From positions 1 through 64,000 of the forward strand of contig JAEUMK010000104.1 in NCBI GenBank assembly GCA_016792565.1: a DNA stretch of 64,000 bases, given 5' to 3'. Position numbers and translations under genes: made by a program. Shown here piece by piece: positions 58,288 to 64,000 of this stretch; position 1 is the first letter of the stretch, and every line of letters begins with the position of its first letter. This DNA is from Alphaproteobacteria bacterium. Its GTDB lineage: Bacteria; Pseudomonadota; Alphaproteobacteria; Micropepsales; Micropepsaceae. The notes beneath the pieces were generated by a model. It did not search any database, was not told where the DNA came from, and saw only the letters and a list, made by a program, of their open reading frames with translations.

Positions 58288-59223
58288 ATGCGTCTTCTGC
58301 ACATCGTCCCGAAGAATACCAAGATCGATTTCGTCGGTCTGCGCTGGATCGGCTTCGCGATCACCGGCCTGTCGATGCTGGTCACCGTGGCGGCGCTGAG
58401 CCTGATGGGCTTCAACCTGGGCATCGACTTCACCGGCGGCGTGGTCATCGAGGCGCACAAGACGGACGGCGAGGTGCAGTTCGATTCGATGCGCGACGAG
58501 CTGACCGGCATGGGCTTCGGCGAGGTCGCGCTGCAGGAATTCGGCAGCGCCTCCGACGTCCTCATCCGGGTCAAGCCGAGCGCCGAGCGCGAGGGCCAGG
58601 AGCAGCAGATCGTCGCCGAGATCAAGGACAAGCTCGGCGCGTCCTACGAGTTCCGCAAGGTGGAGTCGGTCGGCCCGAAGATCTCGGACGAACTGTTCAC
58701 CAACGGCGTGATCGCCTGCCTCCTGTCGGTGCTGATGATCGCGCTCTATGTCGCGTTCCGCTTCGAGTGGCAGTTCGGCGTGGCGGCCTTCGTCGCGACC
58801 TTCCACGACGTGCTGATCACGGCAGGCCTGTTCTCGCTGACGCAGATGGACTTCAACCTGGCGTCCGTCGCCGCGCTGCTGACGCTGGCCGGCTATTCGA
58901 TCAACGATACCGTCGTCATCTTCGACCGCATCCGCGAGAACCGGCGCAAGTACAAGAAGATGCCGCTGGGCGAACTGATCAACCTGTCGACCAACCAGAC
59001 TTTGTCGCGCACCGTGATGACCTCGGTCTGCACCGCGATCTCGGTCATCCCGCTGGTGATCTTCGGCGGCGATGCGCTGTTCGGCTTCTCGGTGGCGATC
59101 CTCTTCGGGATCGTGGTCGGCACCTATTCGTCGATCTACGTCGCCTCGGCACTGCTGCTCTACATGCCGGCGATCGGCGCGATGGAGCCGGCCGCGGCGC
59201 GGGCGGCCGACGCGCGGCCCTGA
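58288..59223 (+). CDS. secF: Protein translocase subunit SecF
   Basis: A 311-residue membrane protein with six helices. GIDFTGGVVIE is the P1 signature, and SVGPKISDELFTNG, LTLAGYSINDTVVIFDRIRENRR and NQTLSRTVMTS are conserved SecD/SecF motifs. It pairs with SecD to drive late translocation with the proton gradient. SecD is not in the window; upstream is divergent hrpB. So secF is transcribed alone here. Confidence 0.96.
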   Translation: MRLLHIVPKNTKIDFVGLRWIGFAITGLSMLVTVAALSLMGFNLGIDFTGGVVIEAHKTDGEVQFDSMRDELTGMGFGEVALQEFGSASDVLIRVKPSAEREGQEQQIVAEIKDKLGASYEFRKVESVGPKISDELFTNGVIACLLSVLMIALYVAFRFEWQFGVAAFVATFHDVLITAGLFSLTQMDFNLASVAALLTLAGYSINDTVVIFDRIRENRRKYKKMPLGELINLSTNQTLSRTVMTSVCTAISVIPLVIFGGDALFGFSVAILFGIVVGTYSSIYVASALLLYMPAIGAMEPAAARAADARP

Positions 59224-59227
59224 AGGC

Positions 59228-59863
59228 TCAGAGCGGCACCCACTCGCGCTCGCGCGTGATATTGACGTAGCCGATATTGACGCCGGCCCTGGCGCCGACC
59301 CCGGTGCGCATCGGGGCCAGCGTCACCTCGCCGGCGCGCAGATAGTTCACCCCGATGCCGGCGATGAAGTAATAGCTGCCCTCGGCGCCGGGGAAGCGCC
59401 GGAAGAGCTCGTCGAGACTGCCGAGGTTGTAGACGAGCGTGAAGCACTTGGAGGCGTTGGCGCCGACATCGAAGCCGACCGAGGGTCCGGTCCAGAAGAC
59501 CTGGAGCGGGTCCTTGTTGCGGCGATAGAGCCAGCCCTCGCCGTAGCGCAGGCCGACCGCGACGGCGAGCGCCGCTTCCTCGCCCGCGATATAGGCATTG
59601 GGCCGGCCGAGGTCGCCGAACACGCGCTCCACCACTTCGGCCGCGCCCTGGGAGGTGACGCCGAAGAAATTCTCGACCGCGCCGGTGATCTCCTCCTGGC
59701 GGTATTGGTCGGTGACCGGCTCGTCGGCCGGGTAGCCCGAGCGGCCGTCGCGCGTGTCGACCTCGCGCCCCGTCGAGGACGAGGTGCAGGCGGCGGCGGC
59801 GAGGGCCGCAACGCCAGTCAGAACGCTGCGGCGGGAGGTCAGGCGGCGGATCAGATCGTCCAT
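59228..59863 (-). CDS. DUF1134 family protein (EipA-like)
   Basis: A 211-residue exported protein with an N-terminal Tat-like signal (RRSVLTGVAALAAAAC), whose Cys could be a lipobox. The mature domain includes ITGAVENFFGVTSQGAAEVVERVFGDLGRPNAYIAGEEA and VFWTGPSVGFDVGANASKCFTLVYNL, the DUF1134 signature. Brucella EipA in this family is a periplasmic envelope-integrity protein. The ATG at 59863 is chosen. It is convergent with secF, 4 bp apart. Confidence 0.88.
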   Translation of the reverse strand: MDDLIRRLTSRRSVLTGVAALAAAACTSSSTGREVDTRDGRSGYPADEPVTDQYRQEEITGAVENFFGVTSQGAAEVVERVFGDLGRPNAYIAGEEAALAVAVGLRYGEGWLYRRNKDPLQVFWTGPSVGFDVGANASKCFTLVYNLGSLDELFRRFPGAEGSYYFIAGIGVNYLRAGEVTLAPMRTGVGARAGVNIGYVNITREREWVPL

Positions 59864-60021
59864 TGGTCTCTTCCGTTCGAATCGAAGCGCCCCGCAAGGC
59901 CCATACTCTAGCGGGAAATCCAAGGCTTCTCACAGCCCTCGTTTGGGCGCATTTTGCCACTTCGATGCGACGCGGCGCCCGGCGGCGGTCGCCGGCGAAA
60001 CTCGGCTCGGGAGGGTTGTTC

Positions 60022-61032
60022 GTGGAAGACGAATATATTTTCTACATCGTACTGGCGGTGCTGGCGCTGATCGTCGTTTTCAGCTTCGTGAAGACCGTGC
60101 CGCAGGGCCAGGAATGGACCGTCGAGCGCTTCGGCCGCTACACCCGCACGCTGCAGCCCGGCCTCAACCTGATCGTTCCCATCTACGACCGCGTCGGCCA
60201 GAAGCTGACAATGATGGAGCAGGTGCTGGAAATCCCGCGCCAGGACGTCATCACCAAGGACAACGCCATGGTGACGACGGACGGCATCGCCTTCTACCAG
60301 GTGATCGACGCGGCCCGCGCCGCCTACGAGGTCAAGGACCTGCAGCGCGCCGTCGCCAACCTGACGCTGACCAATATCCGCACGGTGATCGGCTCGATGG
60401 ATCTCGACGAGGTTCTGTCGAAGCGCGACGAGATCAACGAGCGGCTGCTGCGCATCATGGACGCCGCAACGGGTCCGTGGGGCATCAAGATCATGCGCAT
60501 CGAGATCAAGGACCTGACGCCGCCGTCGGACATCACGGACTCGATGGCCCGCCAGATGAAGGCCGAGCGCGAACGCCGCGCCGAGGTCATCACGGCGGAA
60601 GGCGAGAAGCAGGCCGCGGTGCTGCGCGCCGAAGGCCAGAAGCAGGCGCAGATCCTGGAGGCCGAAGGACGCCGCGAAGCCGCCTTCCGCGACGCCGAGG
60701 CGCGCGAGCGCTCGGCCGAGGCCGAGGCGAAGGCGACCGAGATGGTGTCGGCGGCGATCGCGGCCGGCGACGTGCAGGCGATCAACTACTTCATCGCGCA
60801 GAAATACGTCGAGGCGTTCAAGGCGCTGGCGATGGCGCCGAACCAGAAATTCGTGGTCGTGCCGGCCGAGATGTCGGGCCTGCTCGGCTCGATCGCCGGG
60901 ATCGGTGAGCTGGCGAAGTCGGCGCTGGGCGGCGGCGATACGCCCTCGCCCACGCCGCCGGGGCGCGGCGGCCAGCGCGGCCGCGTCCAGTGGGCGTCGG
61001 GCGAGAGCGGCGGCAGCGTACCGAGCACGTGA
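60022..61032 (+). CDS. SPFH/band 7 membrane protein (QmcA/stomatin-like)
   Basis: A 336-residue protein: an N-terminal transmembrane helix (about 8-25), a band-7/SPFH domain (VPQGQEWTVERFGRYTRTLQPGLNLIVP, then IPRQDVITKDNAMVTTDG) and a long Ala/Glu-rich coiled coil (about 180-250). A Gly/Pro tail follows. The start GTG at 60022 has GGGAGGG upstream; the frame is open from 59863 but that lead is not protein-like. It is followed 13 bp later by an NfeD gene, the usual partner. Confidence 0.92.
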   Translation: MEDEYIFYIVLAVLALIVVFSFVKTVPQGQEWTVERFGRYTRTLQPGLNLIVPIYDRVGQKLTMMEQVLEIPRQDVITKDNAMVTTDGIAFYQVIDAARAAYEVKDLQRAVANLTLTNIRTVIGSMDLDEVLSKRDEINERLLRIMDAATGPWGIKIMRIEIKDLTPPSDITDSMARQMKAERERRAEVITAEGEKQAAVLRAEGQKQAQILEAEGRREAAFRDAEARERSAEAEAKATEMVSAAIAAGDVQAINYFIAQKYVEAFKALAMAPNQKFVVVPAEMSGLLGSIAGIGELAKSALGGGDTPSPTPPGRGGQRGRVQWASGESGGSVPST

Positions 61033-61045
61033 GGGGCATCCCGCA

Positions 61046-61510
61046 ATGGACCAGCTGACCGACTTCCTCGGCGCGATGACCTACTGGCACTGGTTCGCAC
61101 TCGGCGCCGTGCTGCTGATCGTCGAGATCCTGACGCCGACCTTCTTCTTCGTCTGGTTCGGCATCGCCGCCGTGCTGGTCGGGCTGCTGCACCTGGCGAT
61201 GCCCGGTCTCTCGTGGCAGATCAGCCTGACGGTGTTCGGGGCGCTCTCGATCGTCTCCACCGTCGTCTGGCACGCCTTCTACAAGAAGAACGGCGGGCCG
61301 ACGCCGGACAGCGACCTCAACCAGCGGGCGCGGCGCTATCTGGGCCGCCGGGCGGTGGTCGCCGAGGGCTTCCGCAACGGCCGCGGCCCGATCCTGCTCG
61401 ACGACACGCGCTGGCAGGCGGTGAGCGAGGGCGAGGCCGACCTCGCGCCCGGCGCCTCGGTCGAGATCGTCGGCGCGGACGGCGCGACGCTGCGCGTCCG
61501 GGCGATCTGA
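61046..61510 (+). CDS. NfeD family protein
   Basis: A 154-residue protein with two or three N-terminal helices (WFALGAVLLIVEILTPTFFFVWFGIAAVLVGLL) and a C-terminal OB-fold domain (GRRAVVAEGFRNGRGPILLDD...WQAVSE) typical of short NfeD proteins. It works with the upstream SPFH protein in membrane microdomain organisation. The next gene starts 3 bp downstream. Confidence 0.9.
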   Translation: MDQLTDFLGAMTYWHWFALGAVLLIVEILTPTFFFVWFGIAAVLVGLLHLAMPGLSWQISLTVFGALSIVSTVVWHAFYKKNGGPTPDSDLNQRARRYLGRRAVVAEGFRNGRGPILLDDTRWQAVSEGEADLAPGASVEIVGADGATLRVRAI

Positions 61511-61513
61511 GGG

Positions 61514-61756
61514 GTGGGCCGGGCCGCGCTGCTCCTCGCCATGGCCGTCCTGCTGGGCGGCGCGGGGATCTGGGCGGGCTGGGTCTGGGTCAGCCTCGGC
61601 GATGCCGAGATCAGCGGCCACGGCATCGCGGCGCTGGTGCTGGGCGTCGTCTTTTCGCTGATCGTCGGCTGCGGGCTGATGGCGCTGGTCTTCTTCTCGT
61701 CGCGGCGCGGCTATGACGAACGCGTCGATCACGGCCAGGACGGGCCGCCGGTCTAG
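61514..61756 (+). CDS. Small hypothetical membrane protein
   Basis: An 80-residue protein with two transmembrane helices (about 4-26 and 38-62) and a charged C-terminal tail. GTG start, 3 bp after the NfeD gene. No recognised family; it may belong with the SPFH/NfeD pair by position. Confidence 0.65.
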   Translation: MGRAALLLAMAVLLGGAGIWAGWVWVSLGDAEISGHGIAALVLGVVFSLIVGCGLMALVFFSSRRGYDERVDHGQDGPPV

Positions 61757-61773
61757 GGGCCGGCGACGGGGGG

Positions 61774-62865
61774 ATGACGCCGGTGCGCATCGGGCTGCTC
61801 AACTATGCCGACGTGCTGAATTTCGGCGACGTCCTCTTTCCTCTCCTCGCCGAGAGGGAACTGCAGGCGCGGCTGCCGAAGGCGTCGTTCGCGTTCATTT
61901 CACCGAGCGGCGCGGAGGTCGCGGGGCGCAAGGCGGTGCGCTACGACCGGGCGATGCTGGAGGACCATGACGCGCTGCTGATGTGCGGTGGCGAGATCGT
62001 CCACCGCTTCGACGCCATGCTGAGCGGCATCTACGAGCGCTTCGGCCTTGGCGCGATCGCGCAGCCGACCGATCTGGTGTTCGGGTGGACGCGGACGCCG
62101 GGTCCCTTCAAGGCCTGGGTGGGGCTTGGCGTCCCTGCGCCGACGCCGGAGGCCGGAGCGGCGATCGGCGCGGCGCTGCCGGGCCTCGATTTCGTGGCGG
62201 CCCGGGGCTCGCGCTCGCGCGCGCGACTCGAGGCCTGCGGCGCGGCCGGCGGGTCCGTCAGGCAGTGCCGGGATATCGGCTGGCTGTTCCCCCGCCTGCT
62301 GCGCGGCCGCCCGGCGCCGCCCCCGCCGGCCGGCGGCAAACCCTACCTCGCGGTCCAGGCCTTCACGATTCCCGACCCCGACGCCCTGGCGCGCCGGCTG
62401 GAGGCCGTCGCCGGGCGACTGGGCGTCGCAATCGTGCTCGTGCCGCTGACGACCTGCTGGGCGGACGAGGCGAGCCTCGAGCGCCTGCGCCAGGCCTCCG
62501 GCGGCGCCTTCGCCGTGGTCGACTACCGCATGGATGTCCTGGACAAGCTGGCGATTCTCGGCGGGGCGGCCGGCTATATCGGCCAGAGCATGCATGGCTT
62601 CATCGGCGCGGCCGCCCAAGGCCGTCCGGCCGGCATCTGGGCCGCCGACGGCGACGACAAGTTCGCTGAGCTGCTGGGCGATGCCGGGCTGGGCGACCTG
62701 AGGACGGGCGATGCAGCCGGGATCGAGCGCCTCGCCGGCCAGATCTTTGCGGCGGGCGGCGCAAGGTTCCTCGCCGCGGCGGCGGAGGCCGAGGCGAACG
62801 TCGATGCCCTGTTCGACGCGCTGGCCGCCGCGATCGCGTCTCATGGGCCCCGACGACATGGCTAG
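61774..62865 (+). CDS. Polysaccharide pyruvyl transferase family protein
   Basis: A 363-residue protein of the PS_pyruv_trans type. The N-terminal NYADVLNFGDVLFPLLAE recalls the family's N-x-GD motif, and SMHGFIGAAAQGRPAGIW near the C-terminus is its conserved SMHG segment. Such enzymes add pyruvate ketals to envelope sugars. The substrate is unknown. It is separated from the neighbours by short gaps. Confidence 0.83.
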   Translation: MTPVRIGLLNYADVLNFGDVLFPLLAERELQARLPKASFAFISPSGAEVAGRKAVRYDRAMLEDHDALLMCGGEIVHRFDAMLSGIYERFGLGAIAQPTDLVFGWTRTPGPFKAWVGLGVPAPTPEAGAAIGAALPGLDFVAARGSRSRARLEACGAAGGSVRQCRDIGWLFPRLLRGRPAPPPPAGGKPYLAVQAFTIPDPDALARRLEAVAGRLGVAIVLVPLTTCWADEASLERLRQASGGAFAVVDYRMDVLDKLAILGGAAGYIGQSMHGFIGAAAQGRPAGIWAADGDDKFAELLGDAGLGDLRTGDAAGIERLAGQIFAAGGARFLAAAAEAEANVDALFDALAAAIASHGPRRHG

Positions 62866-62964
62866 TGCAGTCCTGCGTGTGCGGGCTACACTCCGCATCC
62901 CAAGGGCGGTCGGGGCGGCGCGGCGACAAGCGGCGCCTGCGGCGACGGGAAGGTGAGCGTTCGG

Positions 62965-63732
62965 ATGGATGAGAACTCGGCCATTGCGATGCCTGCGGCG
63001 CCGGAGGCGCCCGCTCCCTGCGCCCATGCCCATGGCCGCGGCGGCATTCCCGATTCGGTCTGCGCCGCCTGCCGGGTGCGCAGCGTCAGCGTCTGCTCGG
63101 CGCTGGAACCGGACGAGCTGCGCGACCTGGCGGCGATCGCCGACGACGTGCAGTTCGCGCAGCGCACCGAGATCGTGAGCGAAGGCGAGGCCGTCAATAC
63201 GATCTACAACATCACCGAAGGGACGGTGCGGACCTATCGGCTGCTGCCGGACGGACGGCGGCAGATCTTCGGGTTCCTGATGGCCGGCGACTTCCTGGGC
63301 CTGTCGCTGCCGGAAACCTACGGCTTCTCGGCCGATGCGATCACGCCGGTCAGGACTTGCCGCTTCACGCGCAGCCGCTTCGAGGCGTTCCTGGAGAGCA
63401 AGCCGCGCCTGCTGCGACGCCTGCACGATGCGGCCGGACACGAGATCGCGCTGGCGCAGGATCACATGGTGCTGCTGGGGCGGCGGACGGCCGAGGAAAA
63501 GGTCGCAGGCTTCCTCGTCGGACTGCGCGACCGGCTGCAGCGCATCGGCGGCGGCGCGGTGATGATCCCGCTGCCGATGACCCGCGAGGACATCGCCGAT
63601 CACCTGGGTCTCACGATCGAGACGGTGAGCCGCATCTTCACCAAGCTGGTGCGCCAGCGGGCGCTGATCATCGTGCCGGGCGGGGTGCGCCTGCTGGGCG
63701 CCGAGGCGCTGGACCGGCTGGCCGAGGGCTAA
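62965..63732 (+). CDS. FNR/FixK-type CRP-family regulator with iron-sulfur cysteines
   Basis: A 255-residue regulator. An N-terminal cysteine set, VCAACRVRSVSVC (C-x2-C-x7-C at 33, 36 and 44), and a fourth Cys at about 132 are the ligands of an FNR-type [4Fe-4S] oxygen sensor. The cNMP-like barrel follows, and the C-terminal HTH has TREDIADHLGLTIETVSRIFTKL, whose E-TVSR is the FNR recognition helix for TTGAT half-sites. ATG at 62965 has AGGTGAG upstream; a GTG at 62953 is the alternative. It is convergent with a universal stress protein gene. Confidence 0.92.
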   Translation: MDENSAIAMPAAPEAPAPCAHAHGRGGIPDSVCAACRVRSVSVCSALEPDELRDLAAIADDVQFAQRTEIVSEGEAVNTIYNITEGTVRTYRLLPDGRRQIFGFLMAGDFLGLSLPETYGFSADAITPVRTCRFTRSRFEAFLESKPRLLRRLHDAAGHEIALAQDHMVLLGRRTAEEKVAGFLVGLRDRLQRIGGGAVMIPLPMTREDIADHLGLTIETVSRIFTKLVRQRALIIVPGGVRLLGAEALDRLAEG

Positions 63733-63750
63733 CCCCCGGCCAACGCGAGG

Positions 63751-64000
63751 TCAGTGGACGAACAGCACCGGGATGCCGGCGTGGTCGAGCAGATCGCGCG
63801 TCACGCCGCCGAACACCCATTGCCGCATGCGGCTGTGGCCGAACGCGCCGGTGACGATGAGGTCGGCATTGACCCGCTGGGCGATGCGCAGAAGGGCGGT
63901 GGCCGGACGCCCGTCCGTCAGGGCCTCGACGACCGGCTTGGCGACGATCCCGTAGCGGGCGAGATAGGAAGCGACGTCCTGCACCGTGGCGAGCGGCGTC
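63751..64000 (-). CDS. Universal stress protein, C-terminal part (runs off window)
   Basis: The reverse strand from the window edge reads about 83 residues of a UspA-type domain. The ATP-binding signature appears as VTGAFGHSRMRQWVFGGVTRDLL (G-x2-G-x9-G-(S/T) type). UspA-family genes next to FNR are common in facultative alphaproteobacteria. The N-terminal part is outside the window. Confidence 0.88.
   Translation of the reverse strand, partial: TPLATVQDVASYLARYGIVAKPVVEALTDGRPATALLRIAQRVNADLIVTGAFGHSRMRQWVFGGVTRDLLDHAGIPVLFVH

Noticed and set aside
55990-59223. A 1077-residue plus-strand ORF spanning hrpB and secF
   Set aside because: Only its end is real (secF from 58288). The rest is the antisense of hrpB, whose helicase motifs are clear on the minus strand.

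Overview
The window is chromosomal DNA of a high-GC alphaproteobacterium. The gene content says so: an aa3-type cytochrome oxidase subunit IV upstream of a split transhydrogenase (pntAA/pntAB/pntB), a COQ9 protein, an EipA-like DUF1134 protein, a DUF465 pair beside purE/purK, an RpoH sigma factor with its RpoH box, and a leader matching the alphaproteobacterial serC RNA motif. I cannot name the genus. Most of the window is dense housekeeping sequence in short operons. I see no CRISPR array, prophage, transposase or rRNA. Because GC is high, long antisense ORFs are common and were discarded.

Layout. 1-5200: the 5' end of a UDP-sugar dehydrogenase, a sigma-54 response regulator, oligoendopeptidase F and an ABC1/UbiB-family kinase. 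5395-7320: a small accessory pair, a methyltransferase fused to an aminoglycoside-phosphotransferase-like domain plus a small unknown protein. 7520-10660: thioesterases, a DUF2332 protein and an alpha/beta hydrolase. 10742-14164: the cox subunit IV-pntAA-pntAB-(small membrane protein)-pntB operon. 14276-19535: an NTF2-like protein, an HEXXH protein, an ABC exporter, rpsU, two DUF465 genes, and a peptidoglycan-binding/His-Cys (caspase-like?) protein. 19541-25301: a GGDEF protein, purE-purK-paiB, def-COQ9 and a class III cyclase. 25397-28971: an acyl-CoA/oxidoreductase operon. 28982-34604: a PQQ-type dehydrogenase, an acyl-CoA ligase, cpoB and tilS. 34805-41210: ftsH, folP, glmM, thiD and a PhzF protein. 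41273-44167: the serC-serA serine operon with a striking leader. 44253-49195: a glycosyltransferase, purA, a nitronate monooxygenase and rpoH. 49541-49790: a tandem 84-bp palindromic repeat. 49785-53108: a five-gene ABC/DUF3299/thioredoxin-fold operon, possibly for metal. 53147-59863: rluD, tRNA-Glu(CUC), hrpB, secF and a DUF1134 gene. 60022-64000: an SPFH/NfeD pair, a pyruvyltransferase-like protein, an FNR-type regulator and a universal stress protein.

Themes that tie genes together are respiration and redox (oxidase subunit IV, transhydrogenase, COQ9, UbiB-like kinase, FNR), envelope maintenance (Ugd, CpoB, FtsH, GlmM, DUF1134, SPFH/NfeD), and purine and serine biosynthesis. The most interesting signals are the serC leader followed by a perfect terminator hairpin inside the first codons of serC, the PG-binding/His-Cys protein, the His/Glu-rich ABC operon with an operator-like inverted repeat, the methyltransferase-kinase fusion, and the divergent rluD pair that share one CATG as both start codons.
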